Source: Microcaldota archaeon
GTDB lineage: Archaea > Micrarchaeota > Micrarchaeia > Micrarchaeales > Micrarchaeaceae
NCBI GenBank assembly: GCA_021798935.1
Contig: JAJZBL010000004.1
Location: 1-64,000 of the forward strand
Length of the DNA: 64,000 bases
Direction: 5' to 3'
Part shown: piece after piece, positions 43,910-52,466 of the stretch
How the letters are laid out: every line of letters begins with the position of its first letter
How positions within the stretch are numbered: the first letter of the stretch is position 1
Translations under genes and position numbers: made by a program
Notes under the pieces: model-generated
The model's input: the letters and a program-made list of their open reading frames with translations, nothing else
Databases searched by the model: none
Told to the model about the DNA's origin: nothing

Positions 43910-44935
43910 ATGGATTCGAAAAAAGAGCAGAAAAATCCAGATGAAAAAGAAGCTATTCCTGAAAATCCTTTTGCAAATGGGGAGATAAGAACTGATTATA
44001 GGACAGGATTAAAATCAGTCTTCGCACTTTCTAGAAAAGACAGGCCTATGGATTATTTGGCAAAAGAAGTAATAGATGATAAAGGGAAGAAGTATTGCCC
44101 ATTCGAGCCTGAAAAATATGATTTGAATAAGACATTTTTTGAGATAGGGAATCCTTGGAGAGTAAGAGTAATATATAACAAGTACCCCGTATTTGAATAC
44201 GATGCTCCTTACGCACATGAAAATTGGGATATATTTGAAAGGTATACAAATTACGGATTCAGTTTTGTCATAATAGATTCAAGAGAGCATAAGCTTAGGT
44301 TTGAGCAATTTTTGGATGGACAGATCAACGATTTGGCAGAGGCAATATTAGAGACTGAGAATAGTATATACAACCATGATGGAATCGACTTTGTTTACCT
44401 TAACAAGAACTTTGGAAGAAAAAGTGGTGGCACTCTGTCGCATTCACACTGGCAGACCCTTGGCTATTTTGATATGCCTAAGATAGTCAGAGCAAGGCTT
44501 AAAAAAGTATTAGAATTCAAAGGTAAGCATGGATCCTGCCTTATGGAATATGCAGCTAAGAAAGAGGAGGAAAGGAAATTGCTTGAAAATGAAACTTTAA
44601 TTGCGTTTGCACCTTTCGCACAACTCTATACAGGGGAATCTGTAATAATGCCAAAAAGGCATGTGAGCAGGATAAGTGAATTAAGCAGGGAAGAGTTATT
44701 AGAATTGCTAAAAGCTTGCAAAAGGATAATTAATGCAAACAACAAGTATTTTGGAGTTCATTCCTATAATATACTTGGATACAGTTTGAAGAAAGAAAAA
44801 GAATTTCATTCATACTTAGAGATAATTCCAAGAGTCTCTGACATAGGGCCTACACAGATGGTGGGATACTATGGAAGCAATATAATGCCAGAGGATTATT
44901 CAAGAAGTATACGGGACATATTGAGCAAAAGCTGA
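43910..44935 (+). CDS. GalT-like nucleotidyltransferase (HIT superfamily)
   Basis: This 341-aa protein resembles galactose-1-phosphate uridylyltransferase. NPWRVRVIYNKYPVFE near residue 80 matches the N-terminal half. KNFGRKSGGTLSHSHWQTLG near residue 170 supplies the H-x-H-x-Q active site (HSHWQ where GalT has HPHGQ). A second HIT-like half has FAPFAQLYTGESVIMPKRHVSRISEL. It probably transfers a nucleotide to a sugar phosphate. ATG 43910 is preferred over TTG 43901. It is divergent from rsgA. Confidence 0.82.
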   Translation: MDSKKEQKNPDEKEAIPENPFANGEIRTDYRTGLKSVFALSRKDRPMDYLAKEVIDDKGKKYCPFEPEKYDLNKTFFEIGNPWRVRVIYNKYPVFEYDAPYAHENWDIFERYTNYGFSFVIIDSREHKLRFEQFLDGQINDLAEAILETENSIYNHDGIDFVYLNKNFGRKSGGTLSHSHWQTLGYFDMPKIVRARLKKVLEFKGKHGSCLMEYAAKKEEERKLLENETLIAFAPFAQLYTGESVIMPKRHVSRISELSREELLELLKACKRIINANNKYFGVHSYNILGYSLKKEKEFHSYLEIIPRVSDIGPTQMVGYYGSNIMPEDYSRSIRDILSKS

Positions 44936-44974
44936 TCGCAACTGCAAACTTGGAATTATCTTAAAAGCTTATTT

Positions 44975-45199
44975 TTATTTTGATGCTTTTCTTTTGAAAA
45001 TATATGCTATAGCACTTGTTACCCAAGCGATTACCAATCCAACTCCAATGCCCCTAAGATACATGCTTCCTTTGGCATACCCCAATAGGATGAATATTGC
45101 ACTTAGGACCAGCTCAAACAATATTAGCACTGTGCTTAAGTGCTCTAGCAACCTCTTTCTCCATTCCGGCAGTATAATACTTTCCATTTTGGCACTCAT
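44975..45199 (-). CDS. Small two-helix membrane protein
   Basis: This 74-aa protein has two hydrophobic helices (STVLILFELVLSAIFILLGYA and GIGVGLVIAWVTSAIAYIF) after an amphipathic lead (ILPEWRKRLLEH) and a basic end (KRKASK). The frame stays open to ATG 45262, but that would overlap the 50-aa gene upstream. ATG 45199 starts 20 bp after that gene's stop and is preferred. No function is known. Confidence 0.6.
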   Translation of the reverse strand: MSAKMESIILPEWRKRLLEHLSTVLILFELVLSAIFILLGYAKGSMYLRGIGVGLVIAWVTSAIAYIFKRKASK

Positions 45200-45219
45200 A
45201 GATTCGGCCTTTTGAAAGG

Positions 45220-45372
45220 TCACTTCTGAAAAACGCTCTTTGCATGCTTCCATACATCCCATGCAACAGCAAAAGTCACTATCTTATTTTCGGGGCCTTT
45301 AGTTGCATCTTCGACAGTTATGTCGTACTTGCTCTTCATGTAGTCCAAAAACTCCTTATCATATTCAACCAT
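45220..45372 (-). CDS. 50-aa soluble protein of unknown function
   Basis: Reading from ATG 45372 gives a 50-aa protein: MVEYDKEFLDYMKSKYDI, then TVEDATKGPENKIVTFAVAW, then DVWKHAKSVFQK, ending at TGA 45220. Its composition is protein-like, with amphipathic helices and a V-A-W-D-V-W-K-H-A motif. It lies 20 bp upstream of the two-helix membrane gene and probably shares its transcript. No family is recognised. Confidence 0.55.
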   Translation of the reverse strand: MVEYDKEFLDYMKSKYDITVEDATKGPENKIVTFAVAWDVWKHAKSVFQK

Positions 45373-45470
45373 AAAACAACTAATAATACATAGGGCGAAT
45401 ATAGTTTAAATACTTAACTTCTAGGGCAAAAATTCTCATATATCATATTTTGGCCGGAGCAAACGTTGAA

Positions 45471-46463
45471 CTATGCATCTTCAGGTTTTAGGGCTGGAGC
45501 GTTTGAATAGTTCTTTACTGCAAGTTTTATTCCACGCCAATATGCAACTAATCCAATTATGCACACAACCAGTATCACAAGGAAGAAACCTATTCCAAGG
45601 TTATGAAGGTTATGTACCTTTATGCCTGTATGTATAGCTATACCCATAAGCTGTGGGAACATCAGTATCAAGATACCACCTACAACGAATGCAATTCCAC
45701 CGTAATATAATACGCTTTTGCTTATGTATTTTGAAACAAATGCAATTCCCTCCTTTGAAAGATTTTTCTTTTTAGTGAGAAAAGTGCCAAAGAATGCTCC
45801 AAATATTATCTGCATTGTCATAGTCCCTATTCCAAACAAAAATCCCGGAACCCAACCTAACCAAGGGCTTGGCATTGCACTTACCATTACAGTATAAAGT
45901 ATTAAAGCAAATGCACCGAACCCGAATCCTGCGATAAGCCCATGCACAAATGCAAGCTTCAATGGGACTTCCTTAAGTTTTGGCACTGCATCTTTGCTAT
46001 TTAAAGGGTTGATTTTGTGCTCGAATTCAAGCTCCTGGTCCTTGCTGTTTTTCTTGTGTACGCCGAAAAGCTGTCCCAATTTCTCTTCGATTAAGTGCCA
46101 ATGAAAATATTTTCCACTTTTAGCTATATAAAATCCTGCTGCAGCCATTGCAATGCCTACTGCAATATAAGTTACCCCAAATGCAACGCTTGTAGTAAAT
46201 ATTGCTATCATCGCAAAATATGCCAACTCAGATATGACCGAACGCTGCAATGTAAAACCGCTTGAAAATATGAACCCTGCTTTCATGCCCTTCCTTGTGC
46301 TATAACTACCCACAGCATATGAGAAGGTTATTGGCCAAGTGTGCTCATCAGGTGTTATTCCATGTACTATACCTAATAGATAAGACAATATCAAGGCTTC
46401 TATAAATGTGACATCTGTTGGATTGAAAAGGTTCAAGCTTAACACGGTACTACACCTATGCAA
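45471..46463 (-). CDS. Nickel/cobalt-type (NicO/NiCoT-like) permease
   Basis: This 330-aa protein has about eight helices. The first carries LLGIVHGITPDEHTWPITFSYAVG, an H-x4-D-x-H signature close to the HX4DH metal-binding motif of NiCoT/NicO/UreH permeases. A charged loop (KKNSKDQELEFEHKINP) separates the halves, and a second conserved FVHGLIAGFGFGAFALIL supplies another His. It is 6 bp downstream of a DtxR-type regulator, clearly one operon. Ni, Co, Mn or Fe are possible. It starts at TTG 46463 or GTG 46445. Confidence 0.8.
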   Translation of the reverse strand: MHRCSTVLSLNLFNPTDVTFIEALILSYLLGIVHGITPDEHTWPITFSYAVGSYSTRKGMKAGFIFSSGFTLQRSVISELAYFAMIAIFTTSVAFGVTYIAVGIAMAAAGFYIAKSGKYFHWHLIEEKLGQLFGVHKKNSKDQELEFEHKINPLNSKDAVPKLKEVPLKLAFVHGLIAGFGFGAFALILYTVMVSAMPSPWLGWVPGFLFGIGTMTMQIIFGAFFGTFLTKKKNLSKEGIAFVSKYISKSVLYYGGIAFVVGGILILMFPQLMGIAIHTGIKVHNLHNLGIGFFLVILVVCIIGLVAYWRGIKLAVKNYSNAPALKPEDA

Positions 46464-46469
46464 TTATAT

Positions 46470-46868
46470 CTAATTTACAATTACCTTCCTGCCATGCTTG
46501 GATAACTTTGGATTTCCTATATGGCTGAGCACTTTGCTTGCAGTATTGGGATCTATTAGGTAATCAAATTTCCTTACCTGTTTGCATGCTTCATCCAAGC
46601 TTATACCTGATTCTGTAAGGAGAGCCTCAAAGCACCTATGCGCCTCTATTATCTCCTTGTATACTTTCTTTCCCTCTTTGGTTACAATTATCATTCCTCC
46701 TTTATCTTTTATGAGGTTCTTTTCTGACAGTCTTTTGATTACGTTTAAAGCAGTAGGAGAACGTACGCTGAGTTTATTTGCTATTTCGCTCAGCCTTATT
46801 GGGAATTCCGAGTTTACACTAAGTATAGCTACAAGGCAGTCCCTCTCCCTCTGTGTAAGCTTTTCCAT
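46470..46868 (-). CDS. DtxR/MntR-family metal-dependent regulator
   Basis: This 132-aa protein has an N-terminal winged helix (LSEIANKLSVRSPTALNVIKRLSEKNLIKDKGG, then IIVTKEGKKVYKEI) and a dimerisation/metal domain with IEAHRCFEALLTESGISLDEACKQVRKFDYLID. H-R-x-F-E and the later L-S-K-H-G match DtxR/MntR ligands, though the usual C-P-H-G is S-K-H-G and the usual E before L-I is D. It lacks the SH3-like domain. It probably represses the permease in its operon and the divergent methyltransferase. Confidence 0.88.
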   Translation of the reverse strand: MEKLTQRERDCLVAILSVNSEFPIRLSEIANKLSVRSPTALNVIKRLSEKNLIKDKGGMIIVTKEGKKVYKEIIEAHRCFEALLTESGISLDEACKQVRKFDYLIDPNTASKVLSHIGNPKLSKHGRKVIVN

Positions 46869-46901
46869 AATAATACATTAAAAGCAAAAGTATAATAATA
46901 T

Positions 46902-46934
46902 TACTAATAAAATTAGTATAATACTAATTGTTAG
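46902..46934. promoter_or_regulatory. Tandem dyads in DtxR-methyltransferase intergenic region
   Basis: ACTAAT (46903-46908) and ATTAGT (46912-46917) form a 6-bp dyad. A second copy, ACTAA (46923-46927) with TTAG (46931-46934), follows 20 bp later, with TACTAAT as a direct repeat. The site lies in the 78-bp gap between the divergent DtxR-type regulator and the His-rich methyltransferase. Two dyads two helical turns apart suit cooperative binding of a DtxR-type dimer pair. Confidence 0.6.
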
Positions 46935-46946
46935 ATAGGTGAAAAC

Positions 46947-47489
46947 ATGGCAGAGAACAACCACAATTTCCATAACTTCCATTATTTTCATCAGGTAAGC
47001 GAAGAATTTGTGAAGGCAATCGATGATAATAGGGAATATTTTAAGGCAGATACTGCAGTAGACCTTGGTGCAGGAGGAGGCTCATTTTCTAAGATAATTA
47101 GCAAGTATGCAAAAAAACTTTACAGTGCTGATGTATCAGATGAAGCTATCAAAACTATGAAAGATAATCTATTGGATTTCAAAAACATAGAGATAATTAA
47201 GGTAGGAGATGACCGCTTGCCGTTTGATGATTCAAGCGTTGACTTGGTATTTGCAGCTAACTCCTTCCACGATCTGCCAAAAGGCTATGAGAAGGAGATA
47301 AGTAGAGTTCTTAAGGAAGGTGGCAGATTCATAGACTTAGATTGGAAAAAGGAATCTACAGAATTCGGTCCTCCATTAAGCATAAGATTATCAGAAGAGG
47401 ATGTAAAAAGGAAATTTGAGGCATACTCTTTCAAGGAAGTGAAACGCATCGACTTAAGCACACATTATATGCTAATACTAGTGGCATAA
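46947..47489 (+). CDS. Class I methyltransferase with His-rich N-terminus
   Basis: This 180-aa SAM-dependent methyltransferase has motif I TAVDLGAGGGSFSKII near residue 37, motif II YSADVSDEAI, and motif post-I FAANSFHDLPKGYEKEISRVLKEGGRFIDLDW. The N-terminus reads NHNFHNFHYFHQ, giving H6-x2-H9-x2-H12-x2-H15, a likely metal-binding strip. It lies divergent to a metalloregulator and metal permease across shared dyads, so it may act on a metal(loid) or be metal-regulated. GATAGGTG precedes ATG 46947. A hairpin terminator follows. Confidence 0.85.
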   Translation: MAENNHNFHNFHYFHQVSEEFVKAIDDNREYFKADTAVDLGAGGGSFSKIISKYAKKLYSADVSDEAIKTMKDNLLDFKNIEIIKVGDDRLPFDDSSVDLVFAANSFHDLPKGYEKEISRVLKEGGRFIDLDWKKESTEFGPPLSIRLSEEDVKRKFEAYSFKEVKRIDLSTHYMLILVA

Positions 47490-47530
47490 CCATAACTGTA
47501 GACTGTGTAAACTTGCCAACTGTTGAGGTT

Positions 47531-47568
47531 ACTACTTTGCCAGATAAAGTAGTTTGATCTTTTTATTT
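47531..47568 (+). terminator. Hairpin plus T-rich tract after methyltransferase gene
   Basis: ACTACTTT (47531-47538) and AAAGTAGT (47546-47553) form a perfect 8-bp stem with a 7-nt loop. TTGATC and a T-rich run (TTTTTATTTTTTATT) follow. It begins 42 bp after the methyltransferase stop and before the lipoate ligase-like gene, so it probably terminates the first transcript. Confidence 0.55.
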
Positions 47569-47640
47569 TTTATTATAAAAAGCAGTTCTTGAACTTAGTC
47601 TCATTCTACCCATTTAAATATTTTGGCATCCCTATATTGA

Positions 47641-48579
47641 ATGTATGGTGCTCTGATGTTTGACTACGAATATTGGGGAAATAACATATTGCCAATAGAT
47701 GACAATATGGCTATAGAAGAATATTTGCTTGAAGAATCTGCAAAGAAAAATGTTGCGACTGTGCGTTTCTGGAATGTAAATAAGGATTCTGTAGTTATAG
47801 GCTATGGAGAATCCACAAGCAACATAAAGAAAATTGATTCGAGTTTTGATTTCACAAGGCGGATAACTGGAGGTTCTCATGTACAATTTGACAAAAACTG
47901 CCTTGCTTATACATTTACAGCACCCAGAGATGGAAGCTTTAGGCATTTTGATGACATGCGCAAATATTATGCTGAAAAGATAGTTGATGCCCTTTCGGAT
48001 CTTGGCATAGACGATATTGTTGCAGATAACAAAGCCTCCACAATAAATGTAGATGGGAAAGTCATAGCAAGCCATGCAATGTTCTGGGGGGTAAACAGTG
48101 CACTTATACATGGATTGATGCTGATAGACCACTATGATGTTGACAAATTATACGAAAGGATGATATTGAAGGATAGGAAGATAGGCAGGAACATTTATAG
48201 GGAGTACGATGCTCTGAAGACTGCTCCTGCAGCAAAAGATCTTTTGTTTACAGATAAAACAGATATACCAAAGGATAAAAAAGTAGATTATATCAAAGAA
48301 AAGATAACCTATAAGATACTTGAAAAGATTACAAATGGAAAGTATAAGAAAAGAGGTGTGGATAGCAGTGTGATTGATGACTCAAGGCGACTTGTATCTT
48401 CGACGCATATAGGCACTCCTTGGATAAGCAAGCGTGCACCTCCATATACAAGAGATCTTGTAGAATCTATACCTGGAGAGGAACTAGCAGGAAAGCTCAA
48501 AAAGGATTTAGGCTACTGTATGTATATAGAAGTTCCTGACAAAGATTTTTCAAAAATGGTAGAGCCTTCAGATAGCTGA
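47641..48579 (+). CDS. Lipoate-protein ligase A-like protein
   Basis: This 312-aa protein has the BPL/LplA/LipB fold. VRFWNVNKDSVVIGYGEST near residue 42, the glycine loop FTRRITGGSHVQFDKN near residue 77, and NVDGKVIASHAMFWG with its lysine near residue 140 match lipoyl/octanoyl ligases. The C-terminal part (KYKKRGVDSSVIDDSRRLV) is an added segment. It would attach lipoate or a related acid to a carrier lysine. No 2-oxoacid dehydrogenase or GcvH gene is in view. Start ATG 47641 or 47656. Confidence 0.82.
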   Translation: MYGALMFDYEYWGNNILPIDDNMAIEEYLLEESAKKNVATVRFWNVNKDSVVIGYGESTSNIKKIDSSFDFTRRITGGSHVQFDKNCLAYTFTAPRDGSFRHFDDMRKYYAEKIVDALSDLGIDDIVADNKASTINVDGKVIASHAMFWGVNSALIHGLMLIDHYDVDKLYERMILKDRKIGRNIYREYDALKTAPAAKDLLFTDKTDIPKDKKVDYIKEKITYKILEKITNGKYKKRGVDSSVIDDSRRLVSSTHIGTPWISKRAPPYTRDLVESIPGEELAGKLKKDLGYCMYIEVPDKDFSKMVEPSDS

Positions 48580-48647
48580 TGCCTATTGCATTTTGGTTTG
48601 CAAAGGCAAACATTTAAAATTATATAAAATAGAAATTTATAGATTTG

Positions 48648-49079
48648 ATGGCAAAAAATGCTAATGGAAAATTCGTCCTTAAAGCACTTCTTTTAACTGA
48701 AAACAACGGTAAAATATTGGTACAATTTGTAAGGAGGGGCAAAAAAGGCAATCTATACAGGCCCCTTGGAGGACATGTTGAATTTGGGGAGAGAAGCGAA
48801 AGCACCATAAAAAGAGAGATTAAAGAGGAGGTTAACTCTTCAATAAAAGGCTTGGAGTTATTGGGAGTCATAGAAAACATATACAGATCAGAAACAAGGC
48901 TTCATCATGAGATAGATTTTATATATAAAGGCAATCTTTCAAATGAAAATTTATTTGAAAATGAGATATTTGACAGAGATGAAGATGGAAGAAAGGAAAA
49001 AGCTTATTGGATAGCGAAGAGCATGTTCAAGGAAGAAAAAATCAAGATTGTGCCCAGAGGCATATTAAAATATCTGTGA
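48648..49079 (+). CDS. Nudix hydrolase
   Basis: This 143-aa protein has a Nudix box GHVEFGERSESTIKREIKEEVNSSIKGL near residues 44-70, with the full R-E-x-x-E-E core. The RPLGGHVEFGE segment is typical of the NTP/ADP-ribose group. It presumably hydrolyses a nucleoside diphosphate derivative; the substrate is unknown. ATG 48648 is preferred to the adjacent TTG 48645. It is convergent with the Ham1-type gene, a second nucleotide-sanitising enzyme. Confidence 0.88.
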   Translation: MAKNANGKFVLKALLLTENNGKILVQFVRRGKKGNLYRPLGGHVEFGERSESTIKREIKEEVNSSIKGLELLGVIENIYRSETRLHHEIDFIYKGNLSNENLFENEIFDRDEDGRKEKAYWIAKSMFKEEKIKIVPRGILKYL

Positions 49080-49110
49080 TGCATATATTACTACCGCTTT
49101 TGAATGATTG

Positions 49111-49671
49111 TTATTTGCCTTTTGATATATCCTCTGCTATTCTTACAAAGTTTTTATTGAAAATCTCTACCCTTTCTGATACAGGATATTCGGTAAATGT
49201 TCGGGTCTCATTCTCAAGCATCATTATCCCACGCCATCCTTCCTTTGGATCTCCTTTAGGTGTATTTGAGAACTTTATAGGTACTTTGAAAGAATACTCA
49301 TAATATCTTCCATCAGGATGGGCATATACTGCATTTATATCAAAGAATCCTGTCCAATCTCCTAATGCGTCCATTATCTTTATCAATGTTTCCACAGGCA
49401 TCTTCCGCGTGATATAATTTGCATATGGACCTGGTATATTTTCCCCTAAAGCATTTGCTACCACGCTGTGGTCTTCACGTATTACATCAACAGAATTTTC
49501 TTTTGCTGCTATTAGTGCCGTGTATCTTGCAACCTCCATGCTTGTATCCGCTTGTATCTCAGGATAATCTAAATCTAGCATCTTAAGTTCTATATCATAT
49601 TTATCAAATGCACTTTTTGCAGCAAGTATCTTGCTTTTATTCCTTGTTATCAGGTATACAGTTTTTTGCAT
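49111..49671 (-). CDS. Ham1/RdgB-family XTP/ITP pyrophosphatase
   Basis: This 186-aa protein matches non-canonical purine NTP pyrophosphatases: VYLITRNKSKILAAKSAFDKY at the start (T-x-N-K motif), EVARYTALIAAKENSVDVI, then VIREDHSVVANALGENIPGPYANYI around residue 75 and WRGIMMLENETRTFTEYPVSE near the end. The central D-S-G of relatives is D-H-S here. It would hydrolyse (d)ITP and XTP. Confidence 0.85.
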   Translation of the reverse strand: MQKTVYLITRNKSKILAAKSAFDKYDIELKMLDLDYPEIQADTSMEVARYTALIAAKENSVDVIREDHSVVANALGENIPGPYANYITRKMPVETLIKIMDALGDWTGFFDINAVYAHPDGRYYEYSFKVPIKFSNTPKGDPKEGWRGIMMLENETRTFTEYPVSERVEIFNKNFVRIAEDISKGK

Positions 49672-49916
49672 GATTTATTTTGGAAAGCAAAATTTAAAAA
49701 ATTAATCAAAAAGGTTTATTTTGGTATAACTGCCGTCGCTTGAAATAAATATTTCAAATCCTTGCAAATAGTGCAATATCTCCTAAATCTATTGTAAAAT
49801 TAGTAACTTCATTATAGAATGCATTAATAGGAATATTCCTATAAAGAGTCAAAGTTAAACTAAGGCAATAAAAACATTTATAAACTTAAATAGCTATATA
49901 TTATTAAGGCTTTATA
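49672..49916. other. Noncoding gap before surface-protein gene
   Basis: This A+T-rich 245-bp region separates the divergent Ham1 and beta-propeller genes. It holds GGAATATTCC near 49832 and a T/A-rich promoter just before ATG 49917 (AAACTTAAATAGCTATATATTATT). No ORF or RNA gene is recognised. Confidence 0.5.
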
Positions 49917-51509
49917 ATGAGCAAGTTTAACCATATCAATTTGGGTATCATATTAATAGTTATGGGAATTATTTTGATATCAGTAATATCTAATTCCACA
50001 ACTCTTTCCATAGCAAATTCAAGTATAAATTATGGAGGAGAAACTTTGATATCTGCGAATTCCACTAACCCTGCAAATGTTACTGAAATTGCAGTTAACG
50101 GGAAGGTTGTATCGGAATCCCTGATCCATGGAATACAAGATTATTACACATTTTATGGTTTTGGAAATATATGTAATCAAACGATAAGTGCGGGTAATTA
50201 TAAAATAACATCGTTTACTGAATCTCCAAACCAAAGTATCAGCATTTGCTCAAGTTTGCCTTCCTCTCCAATTGGAGCAAACACTTCCCCCTTAAATGTG
50301 CTAAAGGTTAAAACAAATCTCAATTTGTATGTAAATAAGACCTACAATGCTTCATTGGGAGAAACTTTCTTCTTCAATTCAAGCAGCAAATTAAATGTAT
50401 TGCCTGTAGTTATCTCTATAGGCAGCAGAGCTGTAAATACGACTTACTTGAATGCACCTTTAAAAGTAATTTCTTATCCAAAGTCGTTTAATGTTGATAA
50501 CACAACTTATAATATAAATGGAACATTAGGTATGGCATTATCTGAAAACGGAAAAGATCTTTATGTAGCAAATTATTATAACACAGTATCTGAGATTAAT
50601 CTTTCCACAGGAAAAGTAATAGATGTATTAAAAGGATTTTATGGCCCTAGCTCAATAGCTATAATAAATAATTCTTATGCGTACGTCACAAATTCATATG
50701 GCAATAAGGTATCCCTTGTAAATTTAGTTTCGGGATCTATTGTAAAGAATATAACAGGATTTGATTATCCTACAGATGTTATTATTGCGCCTGGAAATAA
50801 ATATGCTTATGTAACCAACCTAATGAATAATACTATAGAAAAAATAGATATAAGTTCGAATAAAGTTGTTGGAGGAATATCAGGCATATTTAATGGACCA
50901 TATGACATAGCTTTTTCACCTGAAGGAGATTTGTATGTAACTAACTACAATATTGGTGTGGTTCTAATTGTCAATGCGACATCAGGAAAGGAGATTTATA
51001 GTTTCCCTACTGATTTCAAGTTTCCAGAAGGAATAGCAATAGCCCCCAATAGCCTAATATATGTAGCTAATTCCAATTCTAGCAATTCAGATATTGAGAT
51101 GTATTCTGTACAGTTACTGCCTAATCATTTGAATTTGATGTATGAGCCAAATCCCCAAAGTATACTTATACCAAGCAATGGAACTATAATGTATGTTTCA
51201 AATAAAAATTCCACTATAAGTGTATTTAACTTAGGAAACTATAGTTACCATACTTTGCTTAAACCTGGCAATTATACGATAGAACTTTCTACTTTAGGGA
51301 ACGCAAATTATACAGCTGCGGAAGCAATTTCACATTTCACAGTTACTGGCAAATTAGTGAATGTTACTAAAAATGTAACTAACACCACAGTACCAACAAC
51401 ACCACCAAAGCCCTTAAGCATAGAAGATGTTTACATTGCTGTAGCTATAATAATAATTATAATAATAATTGCAATAATAGCAGTAGCAGCTAAGAAGCGG
51501 AATCATTGA
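49917..51509 (+). CDS. Membrane-anchored YVTN/NHL beta-propeller surface protein
   Basis: This 530-aa protein has an N-terminal hydrophobic signal/anchor (LGIILIVMGIILISVIS), an Asn/Ser/Thr-rich beta region (residues ~40-190), and a beta-propeller of YVTN-type blades near 210-400 (LYVANYYNTVSEINLSTG, AYVTNSYGNKVSLVNL, YAYVTNLMNNTIEKID, LYVTNYNIGVVLIVNATSG, LIYVANSNSSNSD). A Thr/Pro hinge (NTTVPTTPPKP) and a C-terminal membrane helix with a KKRNH tail follow. Many N-x-S/T sequons suggest N-glycosylation. Probably a cell-surface or S-layer-associated protein. Confidence 0.85.
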   Translation: MSKFNHINLGIILIVMGIILISVISNSTTLSIANSSINYGGETLISANSTNPANVTEIAVNGKVVSESLIHGIQDYYTFYGFGNICNQTISAGNYKITSFTESPNQSISICSSLPSSPIGANTSPLNVLKVKTNLNLYVNKTYNASLGETFFFNSSSKLNVLPVVISIGSRAVNTTYLNAPLKVISYPKSFNVDNTTYNINGTLGMALSENGKDLYVANYYNTVSEINLSTGKVIDVLKGFYGPSSIAIINNSYAYVTNSYGNKVSLVNLVSGSIVKNITGFDYPTDVIIAPGNKYAYVTNLMNNTIEKIDISSNKVVGGISGIFNGPYDIAFSPEGDLYVTNYNIGVVLIVNATSGKEIYSFPTDFKFPEGIAIAPNSLIYVANSNSSNSDIEMYSVQLLPNHLNLMYEPNPQSILIPSNGTIMYVSNKNSTISVFNLGNYSYHTLLKPGNYTIELSTLGNANYTAAEAISHFTVTGKLVNVTKNVTNTTVPTTPPKPLSIEDVYIAVAIIIIIIIIAIIAVAAKKRNH

Positions 51510-51543
51510 TTAATTACTTTTGCAATAATTGAAATTTCTTATT

Positions 51544-51900
51544 TTATTTTTTATTTTGGTATATTTTTTTCAATATTGCGTATGACAAATAGATCATTGC
51601 TCCAAAAATTATAAGTACGACATCAAATATTATACCTATAGCTATTCCTTCCTTAGTATTTTTTATCATCTTTATCAATAAGTATAAAAATGACCCAAAA
51701 AAGATTACAATATAGAAAAACAGTATAGCATTGGCATATTTATAAGGATCTCCAAAATCAATTAAGTTATTCTCTATATTTATACTTTTAATCTTATGCT
51801 TTAGTAAGCCAACTAATTTGCTGATTGCAAATACCTCACTTATTATTAATGAAAATGCAATTAATGGCAATAAAATTTCATATAAGGCATTAGAATCCAT
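51544..51900 (-). CDS. Three-helix membrane protein
   Basis: This 118-aa protein has three hydrophobic helices (ILLPLIAFSLIISEVFAISKLV, NAILFFYIVIFFGSFLYLLI, GIAIGIIFDVVLIIFGAMIYLSY), joined by a charged loop KHKIKSINIENNLIDFGDP and ending in KKIYQNKK. It is not recognised. ATG 51900. Its T/A-rich promoter overlaps the gap to the next minus-strand gene. Confidence 0.65.
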   Translation of the reverse strand: MDSNALYEILLPLIAFSLIISEVFAISKLVGLLKHKIKSINIENNLIDFGDPYKYANAILFFYIVIFFGSFLYLLIKMIKNTKEGIAIGIIFDVVLIIFGAMIYLSYAILKKIYQNKK

Positions 51901-51962
51901 AGAATCACGTAAGTATTGTTTAAAGGAACGAAATAGCTTTCAGATCAGATTGCACAATTTCT

Positions 51963-52394
51963 TCAATTCTTTCTTGTCAATCCTTTATAGAACCATAAAA
52001 GGAATTTACTTTGCTTGTAAACTCTGATAATCTCTTCATCTGTCAAATCATCATTTACAAGTTTAATAATCTTTTCAGATGAAGTTTGGATGTCATGTAA
52101 CTGCTGAATACTCATTACCTTATCACTTTTACCCTCTCTAACTAAATCCTTTATGCCTAAGTAGATATCTGCTAATTCGGTCTTAGCTTCATTGTTTAAT
52201 GCATCTCTTAATGTATTTACAAGGGCTTTTCTGTTTTTATTGCCTCCGTTAAATAACTGTTCCAATTTTTCTCCAAATTCCTTATCATCGCATAGTATCT
52301 TAAATAGTACCTTGGCTTTGTAATCAATTTTTTGGAAACTATTATTGTCTGTATAGCTTAACTTATCATATTCAAAATAATTGTTAAGGTACAT
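51963..52394 (-). CDS. Helical orphan protein
   Basis: This protein of about 143 aa is charged and mostly helical: KAKVLFKILCDDKEFGEKLEQL, LVNTLRDALNNEAKTELADIYLGIKDLV and LTDEEIIRVYKQSKFLLWFYKGL. No motif is recognised. The frame is open to TTG 52445, but ATG 52394 lies about 30 bp after a TTTAAATATATT block and is preferred. It is divergent from the SWIM-finger gene. Confidence 0.6.
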   Translation of the reverse strand: MYLNNYFEYDKLSYTDNNSFQKIDYKAKVLFKILCDDKEFGEKLEQLFNGGNKNRKALVNTLRDALNNEAKTELADIYLGIKDLVREGKSDKVMSIQQLHDIQTSSEKIIKLVNDDLTDEEIIRVYKQSKFLLWFYKGLTRKN

Positions 52395-52466
52395 GCAAAC
52401 ACTATTCAACCTATAAAATGCAATATATTTAAATTTATCCTGCAAGATTACTAATAAGCAAAGTTG

